DNA of 64,000 nt, from NCBI GenBank assembly GCA_036023115.1, contig JAYKKT010000061.1:16060501-16124500 (forward strand), given 5' to 3'. The notes below the pieces were generated by a model. That model was given only the letters and a program-made list of their open reading frames with translations. It did not search any database and had not been told where the DNA came from. The DNA is from Brasenia schreberi. Taxonomy: Eukaryota > Streptophyta > Magnoliopsida > Nymphaeales > Cabombaceae. This document shows, in pieces, positions 35,514-47,515 of the stretch. Numbering within the stretch: position 1 is the first letter of the stretch; the number at the start of each line of letters is the position of its first letter. The translations under genes were made by a program, and so were the position numbers.

Positions 35514-37182
35514 GTTTAGGAAGTCATTTTTAGTGAAAATATTTTTAGTGAAAAATAGTTTCAAAAATACATCTTTGAAAACATTTTTACTTTTAGTGAA
35601 AATAAAGATGTTAGTATTAGTTTAGGAGATTTAGCCAAGTCAGAAAAGTATATAAACCACAATTTCTACCGACGTATTCAAAAGAATGAAGTCAAAGAGG
35701 CTCTTAAACATATGAAGAGTGGTAAATCGGTAGGACCAGATAATATTCCTATAGAAGTTTGGAAAATACTAGGAGAAATAGTAATCACTTAGCTCACAAG
35801 ACTATTTAATGAAATATGGAAAAACCAAAAGATGCCCGAGAAATAGAGAGCAAGTACACTTATACCCATATATAAGAACAAGGGAGACATTCAAAATTGT
35901 GCGAATTATCGAGGTATCAAGTTAATGAGTCATACTATGAAATTATGGGAAAGAATTATCGAACGTAGGTTAAGACAAGTATCAAGTACAACAGAGAACC
36001 AATTTGGATTTATGTCAGATAGATCTACTATTGAAGCGATTCACCTTTTGAGACATCTTATGGAACATTTTAGAGCAAAAAAGAAAGACCTTTACATGAT
36101 ATTTATTGATCTAGAAAAAGCTTATGATAGGGTACCGAGGGAGGTTCTTTGGAGAACTTTGGAAAAAAGAGGTATCCCATTGACATATATTAACCTTATA
36201 AGAGACATATATGATGGTGCAAAAACATGTGTGAGGACTCTGAAGGAACGACAGACTTCTTTGAAGTTAATATTGGGTTACATCAAGGATCAACTTTAAA
36301 TCCATACTTATTTATAATGGTGATGGATGAGTTAACAAAACACATTCAAGATGAAGTACCTTGGTGTATGTTATTTGCAGATGACATTGTATTAGTGGAG
36401 GAGTCTAAGGAAAAAGTTAATAGAAAATTAGAACTATGGAGAGAAACATTAGAAAGCAAAGGCCTCCGACTTAGTAGAGCAAAGACAGAATATATGGAAT
36501 GTAAGTTTGATCATTTGACTACTTCAGAGGACATAGAAATTAAAATTGGCACACATTGCATTCCCCAAAAGGAAAGTTTTAAATACATAGGGTCAATTTT
36601 TCAAAGTGATGGAAGAATTGATGGAGTAGTTACACATAGAATTAATGCTGGTTGGTTAAAATGGAGAAGAGCATCAGGTATTCTTTGTGATAAGAAGATA
36701 CCATTAAAATTAAAAGGTAAATATTATAGAGCAGCAATTAGGCCTGCCATGTTTTATGGTTCTGAGTGTTGGGCAGTTAATCATCAACATGTACAAAAGA
36801 TGTCTGTGACATAAATGAAGATGTTGAGATGGATGAGTGGTCATATAAGAAAAGACCGTATACATAATGTGGTTATTAGAAACAAATTAGGAGTGACACC
36901 AATAGAGGATAAAATGAGAGAACATCGTTTAAGATGGTTTGGACATATAGAAACAAGATCAAAAGAAGAACCTCTAAAAAGGTTAGAAAAACTAAATTTG
37001 GAAAGTATTAAAAGAGGTAGAAGACAACCACAAAAGTGTTGGAAAGAAACAATAAAGAATGATCTAGCTTATTGGGAGTTAACTGCTAACATGGCACATG
37101 ATAGGGATCTGTGGAAACAAAGAATCCATGTAGCCGACCCCGTCTAGTATGGGAAAAGGCTTAGTTGTTGTTGTTGTTGTTG
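35514..37182 (+). mobile_element. RTE-clade LINE L4, nested in L3 on the opposite strand
   Basis: A 5-prime-truncated LINE, plus strand, inserted in the linker region of L3 with a 16-18 bp duplication. LINE sequence starts near 35597. The first 80 or so bases (35514-35596) are not LINE: they repeat the phrase 'tttttagtgaaaa' and A/T-rich variants. The 3-prime end is typical, with (TTG)7. Confidence 0.93.
35600..37147 (+). pseudogene. LINE L4 reverse transcriptase ORF, broken
   Basis: Begins within the linker and reads through the RT. Stops lie near 35790 and 35845 (both TAG). The frame is open from 35925 with [16 protein letters not shown] and [18 protein letters not shown] one-base frameshift near 36240 follows, then [23 protein letters not shown] and [15 protein letters not shown], with a TAA at 36812 and the normal end HVADPV at 37147. 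Inactive. Confidence 0.9.
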
Positions 37183-37200
37183 TTGTCTTTTATGCATCTA

Positions 37201-39167
37201 ACATAATTAAGATCTTTAGTTTTCTTATCTCTAGCCCTAGCTATCCTAAAAATATCTCTTTCACCCTCTTTTGAGTTGAGTTTTTTATATAAGTCATCTC
37301 AAATCTTAGCTTTTGCTTCACTAATGGCCTTTTTCCCTTCATTCTTTGCTTTCTTATAAGCTTCTAAATTTCACTAGTTTTCTTAGCATAATGTAATTAA
37401 TAACATGTCCTCTTTGCCTTGATTTTATTTTGTACAACTTTACTCTACCACCAAGCTTCTTTTTGTACCGGTACACCTCTCTTAGATACCCCTAACACAT
37501 CTTTCGCCACTTTCCTAATATATATAGCCATATTGTTCCATATATCACAGGGTGTGCCAACATAATTCCAAATCCTTGAAGGACTTTCTATTTAAATATA
37601 TCTTCTTTCTCGCTTTTGAGGTTCCACCATTTAGTCCGAATAGCTCGATGCACTCTTTTCTTCTTTGTCCATTTTTTTATTTATAAATCTATAACTAAAA
37701 GTCGATGTTGGGTGGTTAAGCTTTCTCCTGGAATTACCTTACAATCTTTACAACACGCTCTATCTTTTTTTCTACGAATAAAGTAATCAATTTGTGTTTG
37801 TGATAAGCCACTCTTATAAGTAATTAAATGTTCATCTCGTTTTTTGAAGATTATATTGACTATAAAGTTCTCTGTTGTACTTGATACTTGTCTTAACCTA
37901 TGTTCAATAATTCTTTCCCATAATTTCATAGTATGGCTCATTAACTTGATACCTCGATAATTCACACAATTTTGAATGTCTCCCTTGTTCTTATATATGG
38001 GTATAAGTGTACTTGCTCTCCATTCCTCGGGCATCTTTTGGTTTTTCCATATTTCATTAAATAGTCTTGTGAGCCAAGTGATTCCTATTTCTCCTAGTAT
38101 TTTCCAAACTTCTATATGAATATTATCTGGTCCTACCGATTTACCACTCTTCATATGTTTAAGAGCCTCTTTGACTTCATTCTTTTAAATACGTCGGTAG
38201 AAATTGTGATTTATATACTTTTCTGACTTGGCTAAATCTCCTAAACTAATACTAACATCTTTATTTTCATTAAAAAGATTATAAAAATAGTTTTTCCATC
38301 TATTTCTTATATCATCATTTGCCACTAGAATTTTTTCATCATCGTCTTTTATGCATCTAACATAATTAAGATCTTTAGTTTTCTTATCTCTAGCCCTAGC
38401 TATCCTAAAAATATCTCTTTTACCCTCTTTTGAGTTGAGTTTTTTATATAAGTCATCCCAAATCTTAGCTTTTACTTCACTAACGGCCTTTTTCGCTTCC
38501 TTCTTTGCTTTCTTATAAACTTCTAAAGTTTTACTAGTTTTCTTAGCATAATGTAATTTGTAACATACCCTCTTTGCCTTGATTTTATTTTGTACTACTT
38601 CACTCCACCACCAAGCTTCTTTTTGTGCCGGTACACCTCCCTTAGATACTCCTAACACATCTTTCGCCACTTTCCTAATATGTATAGTCATATTGTTCGA
38701 CATATCACAGGGTGTGCCAACATAATTCCAAACATCTCCTTGAAGGACTTTCTATTTAAATATATCTTCTTTCTCGCTTTTGAGGTTCCACCATTTAGTC
38801 CGAATAGCTCGATGCACTCTTTTCTTCTTTGTTCATTTTTTTATTTGTAAATCCATAACTAAAAGTCGATGTTGGGTGGTAGCTTTCTCCTTAAATTACC
38901 TTACAATCTTTACAACACGCTCTATCTTTTTTTCTACAAATAAAGTAATCAATTTGTGTTTGTGATAAGCCACTCTTATGAGTAATTAAATGTTCATCTC
39001 GTTTTTTGAAGATTGTATTGGCTATAAAGAGATCAAATGACATAGCAAAATTTAAAATCTCCCTACCTTCCTCATTTATATCCCCAAAACCAAAGTTTCC
39101 ATGAATCCCTTGATATCCTAATGCCTCTTTACCGACATGTCCATTTAAATCTTCTCCTAAACAAATC
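37201..39167 (-). mobile_element. RTE-clade LINE L3, 5-prime segment with internal tandem duplication
   Basis: Continues L3 upstream of the L4 insertion. Read on the minus strand, the element starts in the endonuclease ([14 protein letters not shown] near 39150) and runs through linker and early RT to RQVSSTTEN at 37867. It then jumps back to the endonuclease ([13 protein letters not shown] at 37866) and runs through the same linker again. The repeated segment is about 1163 bp in the upstream copy and about 1158 bp in the downstream copy (37866-37201 plus 35513-35022, with L4 removed). It is a tandem duplication inside one element. Confidence 0.85.
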
Positions 39168-39169
39168 AT
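37681..39169 (-). pseudogene. LINE L3 endonuclease-linker-RT coding pieces
   Basis: Open pieces: 39169-38891 (endonuclease, [17 protein letters not shown] to [17 protein letters not shown]), 38703-38185 (linker, [16 protein letters not shown] to [19 protein letters not shown]), and 38154-37681. The last is a chimera: RT start ([20 protein letters not shown]) fused in frame to the endonuclease ([19 protein letters not shown]). Breaks occur near 38890, 38755 and 38186. Not functional. Confidence 0.88.
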
Positions 39170-39178
39170 CTCCCTTTA

Positions 39179-41734
39179 GTGTATCTAAATTCATTGATGA
39201 GTGTAAAGATCCTTAGAAAACAAAATATATTGGATTTAGTAGGAGTGTCATGTGTAAGTTGCTCCAAATCATCTTGGTTCTGATACTATCATCGAGTTTT
39301 TGATAACTAGGGACACTGATAAGCAACATTGTTAAAATATGAATCACCTAGGACCTCTTTTGTTAAAGAGGTTTTCTTATAGAGGAAAATAGAATACTTA
39401 AAGATTTTCATCAAAACTACATTAAAGTCAATTCTCTGGATTTATATATATTTCTCTTTCCTGAATATTAGTTACGCCTAGGAGAAACAAATTACTTATG
39501 ATTGCCTCTTTTGTTGTGATTTTTTAAAGAAAACTGAGAAATATTTTGTAAAATATTTAACAAAAATAATTTACTTATAGCAAGAAATGTTTCATGAAAT
39601 ATTTCAAGATATAGTTCATATAAAACATAAATCTATTGAGACCTTATAGTGAGATAAAAAAACTATAAAGAAATAAAGCAAGAAAGACTAGCATATGTTC
39701 ATTGGAAAGCATGACAATAAATACATCAAACTAATGATAAAAGTTCTAATGGTTGGCTCATGTCTCTCATGCTGTCTACTCTCATAGCAAGGCATTATGT
39801 CTCCTTTATGATATTACATGAGAGCTCTAGCGAGTATAGTTTTGTAGAAACCTACTTATATTAAAGTTGTTCAATGATATCTCCATTTCTGCAAACAAGG
39901 AACAATAACAAGAAAAAGCCAAATGGAGAAAGAAATGAATTCTTTTCTCCTCGCCAACAAACAATAGTTGGGGATTGATTTCTTCTCCTTCTTTACAACT
40001 AAGGATTTCAAGTAATACAATAACTTATATTGACAATGTAAATGATGGTGGTGTTCTCATGCTCTTATGGCCCATGATATGTATTTGATTGGTGCAAGAA
40101 GGTTGTCTATTGGTGGTAACCTTATGCAGAATCATGATTTCATTGAACATATATTACTAGTAATGACTACTGTTGCTCAGTCTTGTCATTTATAATAGAA
40201 ACAATATATGGTTTTTAATGTTGACAAGAGTTATTAATGGGCATGAAGAATAAAGTGTTACGGTCTCCAAAAACCATTGCTCCCATGTTGGTTTTAGAAT
40301 AGTTATCTAATAATAACACATTCAAAGTCATTTCACCAACAATCACCATCATTTGGTAAATATGATAGGCATTAGAAAAATGTGGTGCATGTTCACTTTA
40401 AACAATCATCAACCATTTTATGATCTACATATTGTAGTTACCTTATCACCAAATATAATACTAATAGCATCATGCTAAAGAGACATGCCTATACATTACT
40501 AAGCATATGCATGGTGTGAACAATCATGCCAATATGGTTTCACACTATGCTATACAATACAACAAATAGAGACATGCTCTCATATGAATAGTTACCTTAA
40601 ATGCTTGACCTTTGATACCAACACTTGTGATTTCCTTTTGCCGTTGTCTACTACCAACCATGATGGTGTTTGATGATGGTGATTATCATGGCCATTCAAT
40701 CATGCAATGACCTCAACGTGACTCTCTTATCATTCAATGGTTGTGGCTTTTGACCACATGCACAAACAACTAAGGAAAGGTTTTATTGAGCTTCATGAAT
40801 CACCATGACGATTATGATCAAACATGACATGCCATGTTCATTCCTTTAGTGTCAATGCAATTCATTATCTAATGTAAATTTCACAAATGGAAACAACCTT
40901 TTAAAACAATACCTATTATCATGACCTTTGCTAAGAAAGAAATGATTGTGGTCAGCAATAAGGGGCTTCATATTCATTCGATTGTGGTGTTACTACCTCT
41001 TGCTTAGTGTTGTAAGACTCTACCAAAGATCAAAGAAAACAAGACATATTTTATTATGATGCAAATGTAGATCAAATCGGATGGAAGATAGATGGTTGAG
41101 AATTTTGTAACATGTATTGTTTTCTACAATGATACAATATAACCATATCAAACATTCTTTAATTCTAAATAATTCTTATGAATCAAAACAAGTGAGGTAA
41201 ACATTGATCCACTAAATATCAAATTAAAATAGATTGGAGCATGCTTGTCTTCGTAATTTAGTATATATTGCATACAATATGAAGTTAATGCAAAGGTAAA
41301 AAGTTAAAGAATGTTATATGTTGGTTATGTTAAAGAATGTTATATGTTGGTTATTCTTTACTTATACTCAGAAGTGATGATTTTCTAACTTCTAAGTATA
41401 TTGTATTCTTTCTTTTATTTTCTTTATAGGCCAATGTAAAGAGATGCAAGAAGGGCAAGGAATGTGCCATAAGACAAACTTAGCTACAAAAATATTGATA
41501 TTTTTGATGATTGTGTCAAAGAAGAAGAGTTTTTTATTATTTTAGAGGATGTAAACTAGAGAGCAATAGAGGTAGAAGCAGAGATTGGAGATGATGATGT
41601 AGAAGGTGCAAAATTGTAGGATCCAATTATAGAGGGAGATGATGGTGATGGTGGTGATGACAGATGATGATTGTGGCAATCCTGATTATAATGTTTATGA
41701 TGCATTTGTTGATTATGATCAACGTTGGAATGAA
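39179..41734. other. Intergenic, no gene supported
   Basis: AT-rich, with no recognisable gene or complete transposon. At 41440-41730 the plus strand has an Asp/Glu-rich, stop-interrupted coding-like stretch next to a transposon-like end, perhaps the acidic tail of a decayed transposase. Nothing else seen. Confidence 0.45.
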
Positions 41735-42006
41735 ACTAGTGTTATCCGTATCCCAAGGACCTGTATCATACATGAAAGAGTATCGACCTGTATTGTGCGA
41801 TATGACTCATATCGCATGATACAAGTCATATTACATGAAACATGCCGTATTGCACAATACTATATGATACGGGCGATATATCTTATTTCTTTTAAAATAA
41901 TAAAAAATGAAAATATTTTTTCATGATGATAGGTAGAAACTATATATACATAACAACCAAGTTCAAGTTAGCATAGAAGACTAACGTTATTAGGATGGTA
42001 GGTAGT
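41735..42006. repeat. AT-rich element with palindromic GTATC/GATAC end, left part
   Basis: 'ctagtgttatccgtatccc' is followed by several imperfect palindromes of ATATCG/CGATAT type (41795-41880), then AT-only DNA. An end of similar design in reverse orientation ('gatacgaacaacactatat') lies at 45925-45950, after solo LTR B. The two could be ends of one DNA element into which B inserted. This is inference from composition and order. Confidence 0.35.
42002..42006. repeat. Target-site duplication, left, of solo LTR B
   Basis: GTAGT, repeated at 45134-45138 directly after the LTR end. Confidence 0.8.
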
Positions 42007-42090
42007 TGTAAACAACGAAAATTCTCACTTCTGGTTTTGAAGCTGGAAATGAACCTTTTCGTGTCTACGTCGTTTCTATGGGCATGCCAG

Positions 42091-42110
42091 CTACCTTGCT
42101 CAAGCTAGCG
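42091..42110 (-). other. Conserved hairpin of solo LTR B
   Basis: GCTACCTTGCTCAAGCTAGC, the same arrangement as in copy A with one mismatched pair in the stem. Confidence 0.65.
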
Positions 42111-42599
42111 AAGTTTTTAAAATATCTGACGTTTTTAAAGGCAATTGTGAGCAAGCGGGATCTTTTCGCTTTAAACCTTCTTGAACCGGTGCTCAAAGGT
42201 CAGTTTAAGTGCTTATAAACATTGATAAAACAATTTTGAACTCTTTGAAAGAATACAAGTGTTTTGAAAACTCGAGTTTGCCTAAGTTTGCAAGTTTTAT
42301 GTATGGGGTTGGACGATTCCAAGTCTTTGAGCTTTTAAGCTATTTAGGCCGGATGTGTGTGCTCAAGTGGCCTAAATTCAACGAGTTTGAGTGTAGATTC
42401 GGGGTTTCCTTTTGAAAACGCACGAATGCAAGGATGCACAAAACATTTTTTTCGGGTTTGAGATGATGTGAGCTAGGCTCGAATTGAAAGAAACTCACAC
42501 ACACAACTTAATGTAAATACCCGAATGGAAGTGCAACTCATGCAGCTTAAGGGAAATACCCGAACTTGAAAGCAACTCACACAACTTGAATGTAAATTG

Positions 42600-43290
42600 C
42601 AGAATTGAAATATACTTATATCTTAAGAGCGGAAAGGCTCAATGCACGCGTGTGTGTAGTGTGAAATTTAAATGACAAACTCACACGACTTGAATTGAAC
42701 TTGTCAAAATTGAAATATAAGTATATAGTAAGAGCGGAAAGGCTCAATGCACGCGTGTGTGTAGTGTGAAATTTAAATGACAAACTCACACGACATGAAT
42801 TGAACTTTGCCGAAATTGAAATATAGATATATAATAAGAGCGGAAAGACTCAATTGTGAGTGAGTGCTTTTGGTGTGTAAATGTAAAGACAACTCACACA
42901 ACTTGAATTGAACCACTCGGAAATGTAAGTGCATACACAACTTAATGTAAAACTCACGCAACTGGAAAATATATAAGTATGCAATATCTTATGAGCAACA
43001 AAGGCTCAAAATGTGCGTGAGAGTGTGGAGCAAGTGCTCGAGTACTTCTTGTGTGTGAGTGTGAAATTTAAATGACAAACTCACACGACGTAAATGTAAC
43101 AACCCAAATTGAATTGCAACTCACACAGCTTTCACTAAAGTAAATACCCAAAGAGAAATATATACTTTAGCTTAAGAGCGGAAAGGCTCAATGTGTGTGC
43201 AACCGTGTGCAATTAAGAGCGGAAAGGCTCAAGTGCATGTGGGTGTTTTGTATACGTCTAAGAGCAATATGGCTCAAGTGTACGTGTGTG
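42600..43290. repeat. Tandem array, about 106-bp unit, in solo LTR B
   Basis: The anchor 'taagagcggaaaggctc' and variants lie near 42624, 42729, 42836, 42990, 43174, 43213 and 43257. The first three are spaced about 106 bp; later ones are irregular. Units include 'gacaaactcacacgac'. Confidence 0.8.
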
Positions 43291-44481
43291 CTTTGTGTAT
43301 CAAGCACGAATATTACATTTCGAGGGGAGACTACGCTCCATTATTACAACACCATGTTAAATTGAATTAAATTTGAAATGAGTAAGGTAAAAACTGAATT
43401 TAAACACTTACAAGTGGTCGGCTTTTTCTCTCAACGTGCTTGGGTTCGTCCACCTTGGTAGCCAAGAGATGGGTCTCCCTAGGTGGGTTTGACGTGAGTT
43501 ATAGGGTATGCTTGGGGGCAGCCGGGTGTTTGGCTTAGGAGGGGCTTAGGTTTGGCCAAGATGTAGGGCTCGCTAAGGCAAGTTACCTCCTAAGTGGGGC
43601 TGGTCCTAATCTGCACTAAGGAGAAGGGATGCAGTTGGGAGGTCTTGGTTAAGGTAGGGTCTTAGGTGTGGGCTGGGAGCTAGGCAGTGGGGTGTTGGAG
43701 TTAGGTGCTAGGGATAGTGGGGTGCGGCGCGACAGGTGCTGGGACGCGGCGCTAGGCTACGGTGTGGGGGTTACGGCAGGGACGGCAGGTTGTGGCGCTA
43801 GGGAGTGATGTGGTAAGGTGGCAGGGAGTGATGGGGTAAGGTGGCAGGTGGGTGGTCACGGTAGGAAGGTGATGGGGGATGGTGCTGGCTGGAGTTAGGG
43901 AGAGTGGCAGGTGGTGAGGGTGATGCGGTAAGGTGGCAGGTGGGTGGTCACGATAGGAAAGTGATGGGGGAGGGTGTTGGCGCTAAGGAACGGGCGGTAG
44001 TGGTGTGGGGCACTAGGCGCACCGGGAGGTGAGGGAGCCGGTTGGTGTCTAGGGGGGTGTAGGAATGGGTTCAAACCGAGTGCAGCTGCACTCGGTTGGG
44101 TTTTAGATTTAGGTCAGTTAGGGGAAAGTTTGGGTAGGTTTAGGTGAAAGGGGCTAGGTCTAGGCTAGTTTTGGGTTAGGTTTGGGGGGGTCGGTTAGGT
44201 GGTTTATGCTAGGTTAGGATGAGGTTAAGAGACCTACCTCTTGGAGCCGGTCCACCATGCATCGCCCATGCTTCCACGCCCTTGTGCAACCCTTCTTCAA
44301 GTTGGTGCCGCCCTTTGGTTTGAGTGTAGGTTCATACATAGCTTGAACCCATGCCCTTGATCAAGCCCACAAGGCTAGCCCACTTGAAAATATCTACCAC
44401 ACCAATTTTCTCTCACCCACTTTATGCAAGCTCTCCCCAAGTTCACTTGAATTTCACGTGAACTTATGGCACCCCCTTACC

Positions 44482-44493
44482 TCTATTTATAGG
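44482..44493 (-). promoter_or_regulatory. TATA box of solo LTR B
   Basis: On the minus strand it reads CCTATAAATAGAGG, identical over 14 bases to the TATA region of copy D (8884-8897). Confidence 0.6.
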
Positions 44494-45133
44494 CAAATGA
44501 GGTGGGTCTTGGGTATGGATCTTGGATTTGGATTTTGAGATCCAAATTTGATCCAAATACTATTTTGGTTTGGATCTGGATATTTGGGTTCAGATCCAAT
44601 CCAAATTTTCATTTCTTTAGTCCTTCTTGGCATTTCGAGACAGACAGTTTCTGCGGGCCCTGGCTTTATCAGCACTCCGTCTTGGGTTGGGTCTTCCCCA
44701 ACCTTTTCGTTTGAACTCCTTCTCACCTTTCGGGACTCCGTTTTAGTTGATTTTTGTTGTTTCAGGCTTGGATTTATGATATTTTGGTGGATGTTTTTGG
44801 CTTGGCATTTGATGCTCTGGGCTTGAAGTCTGCTTCTGGCCTAGGCTCTTCTTTTGTCTTTTTGCTCTTGCTTTTATCAGGCTAGGCTTGATTCTGGGCT
44901 TTTGCACCTGTTTTTGAGGCTGCTTTTGATCAGGATCCACCTGTTGGATTTATTTCTTTACAAAATGGGACTTGACTCGAGTCTGAGAAATTCATATTTC
45001 GAACAGGGTTTGAAACAAAAGTTTAAAGCTTTTGCAACTCCTGGGTTTTTGAAAGCTCAAAATCTGGTTTTGAAATGGATGTTTCAAACCAGGTGTTTGT
45101 TTTTTAAAATCGTTTGATTTTGGGGTGTTTACA

Positions 45134-46526
45134 GTAGTGATATGCAATATAGAGATAAGACAGACAACCAAAATGCACAACATAACAACATATTGACAAC
45201 AAAGATAACATAATTCACTAATGGAAATTACACAAAATAATATTAATGTCCCTATATCACTTTGTGCACTATCAGAGTAACTATATTAGAGTGCATATCA
45301 TTTGATAGGCAATTTCTAAGAATAAAAAAGTTAATTTACTTCATCAATAAGAACATAAAAAGATAATTTATTTCATTAATAAGAAACATAAAAATAAGTA
45401 GTTTTTAAACTTCTCAAAAATAGAAAAGACAATTTACTTCAATAACTTTCCAATTATGATGTCATCTAGCATGAGTAACGTACCAATTTTGACCATGTCT
45501 AGTATTAGTTACCAATTATGACCATGTTTAACATTAGTAGGTTGCACAACACAACTATCTTACCTTAAAATGTGACCTTACAAGAATAATAATAAGAACT
45601 ATAGTATAAGCAATTTCCAAAGTTTTCAAGAATAAAGCAGGCAATTTCCTTCAATAACATACCAATTAATACCATGAATTAGGAAACTAGTCTAACTTAG
45701 AACAATTATTGGTTTTTACTAATTTTTTATTTTTAAAATATTTTAAAAAATTACTAAACACTGTAATATACTACTTAAATAATGCTTTATACATTGAAAA
45801 TTGAATGGTGATAGTTGAATATTTACTCAACTTATGAATTATTTAGAATTATCATGATTTTTTATTATTTTTTTGAATTTTTTAAAATTTTAGTATTAAA
45901 AAATGATATGGTGCGATATGATACGAACAACACTATATAAAACACTGAAATTGAACTCTTGTAGTTTATAACTTTGTATTTGTGTTATGTAAATTGTAAT
46001 CTTAACTTTGTATTAACTTTAAGTTTAAGTTTCTTACTCTTCTAGCTTGGTGGTATTATTGTTTATTGATTGTGAAAATGCCATTGTCATATTATGCAAA
46101 TGTTTAACTACCTACTAATTGCATTATGATTGTGTTTTCTAACAATTTGTTATCTTTTGTTTTCTAATCTTAATTTTTCCTATTTTTGGATTTTTTATTT
46201 TTTATGATTTTTTATTATTCAATATTTAGTGTATTGTATCGTACGATACAGAATGATTACCGCTTATTGGTGTCCTATGTAATACGGGCACTGATACGTT
46301 ATTACAACATTGATAATAAACTACTCATTCATAAAGGGCTGAAACTATAACTTGAATGATTTGGTTCCTTTCATTGTGAATTTAGCCTCTTCATGCTTCC
46401 CTTCTTATGGAGCCATAAAAGTTGTTTTGGAGGAGGTCCTTCGAATTATGTTGATTCCCTTCCTCTAGCCTTTCGAGCTTTGGCTCTCTTCACTTCTCAT
46501 ACTTGTTTTTTAATTACTTAGATCAT
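45134..46526. other. Intergenic with DNA-element ends
   Basis: AT-rich after the duplication GTAGT. The stretch ending at 45950 may be the right half of the element starting at 41735. A similar GTATCG-rich end lies at 46210-46315 ('attgtatcgtacgataca'). No gene. From 46320 to 46526 the sequence is unique-looking. Confidence 0.4.
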
Positions 46527-46542
46527 GAACTAGGTCCATGTT
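46527..46542. repeat. Target-site duplication, left, of LINE L6
   Basis: GAACTAGGTCCATGTT versus GAATTAGGTCCAAGTT at 47865-47880: 14 of 16 match, consistent with an older insertion than L1, L2 or L4. Confidence 0.75.
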
Positions 46543-46614
46543 AGGATACCAAGAGATATTCTTTGGAAACCTTGGAAAAAAGAGGTATTCCATTACATAA
46601 ACCTTATAAGAGAC

Positions 46615-47460
46615 ATGTACGATGGTGCAAAAACATGTGTGAGGACTCATGAAAGAATGACATACTTCTTTGAAGTTAATGTTGGGTTACATCAAGGATC
46701 AACTTTAAGTTCATACTTATTTATAATGGTGATCGATGAGTTAACAAAACATATTCAAGATGAAGTACCTTGGTATATGTTACTTATAGATGACATTGTG
46801 TCAGTGGAGGAGTCTAAAGAAAAAGTTAATAGAAAATTGGAACTGTGAAGAGAAACATTAGAAAGTAAAGACTTACGACTTAGTAGAACAAAGACAAAAT
46901 ATATGGAACATAAGTTTGATCATTTGGTTACTTTAAAGGATATAAAAATTAAAATTGGCACACATTCCATCTCTCAAAAGGAAAGTTTTAAATACTTAGG
47001 GTCGATTTTGCAGATTTATAGAAGAATTGATGGAGATGTTATTCATAAAATTAACGTAGGCTGATTAAAATGGAGAGGGGCATCATACATTCTTTATGAC
47101 AAGAAGATACCATTAAAGTTAAAAGGTAAATATTATAGAGAAGCAATTACACCTGCGATGTTTTATGGTTATGAGTGTTTGACAGTAATCATGAACATGT
47201 ACAAAAGATATCTCTGACAGAAATGAAGATGTTGAGATGGATAAGTGATCATACAAGAAAAGACCGTATACATAATGAGGTTATTAAAAACAATTTGGGA
47301 GTGACACCAAATAGAGGATAAAATGAGAATATTGTTTAAAATGGTTTGGACATATACAAAGAAGATCAAAAGAAGCGCTTGTAAGAATGTATGAAAAACT
47401 AGATTTTGAAAGTATTAAAAGCGATAGAGGACGACCACAAAAGTGTTGGAAAGAAACAAT
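46615..47460 (+). pseudogene. LINE L6 reverse transcriptase remnant
   Basis: 46615-46848 is open and reads [27 protein letters not shown] and then YMLLIDDIVSVEES. The family FADD motif has become LIDD. After the stop at 46846 only scattered matches continue, with several frameshifts. Confidence 0.85.
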
Positions 47461-47515
47461 AAATAAATAAATAATGATATAGCTTATATTGAGTTAGTTG
47501 CTAACATGGCCCATG

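Larger units (their letters stand above)
42007..45133 (-). mobile_element. Solo LTR, copy B (minus orientation, about 3.1 kb)
   Basis: Plus strand TGTAAACAACGAAAATTC...GGGGTGTTTACA with the 5-bp duplication GTAGT. It carries the hairpin (42091-42110), a tandem array related to that of copy A, a G/T-rich plus strand in U3 (43440-44230), and a perfect TATAAATAGAGG on the minus strand at 44482-44493. Transcription would run leftwards. It is the closest relative of copy A in the window. No coding capacity. Confidence 0.88.

Noticed and set aside
33848..39167. Three separate LINEs in alternating orientation
   Set aside because: The matching 16-18 bp duplications around 35514-37182 and the continuous reading of L3 across them show one LINE nested in another, plus an internal duplication.
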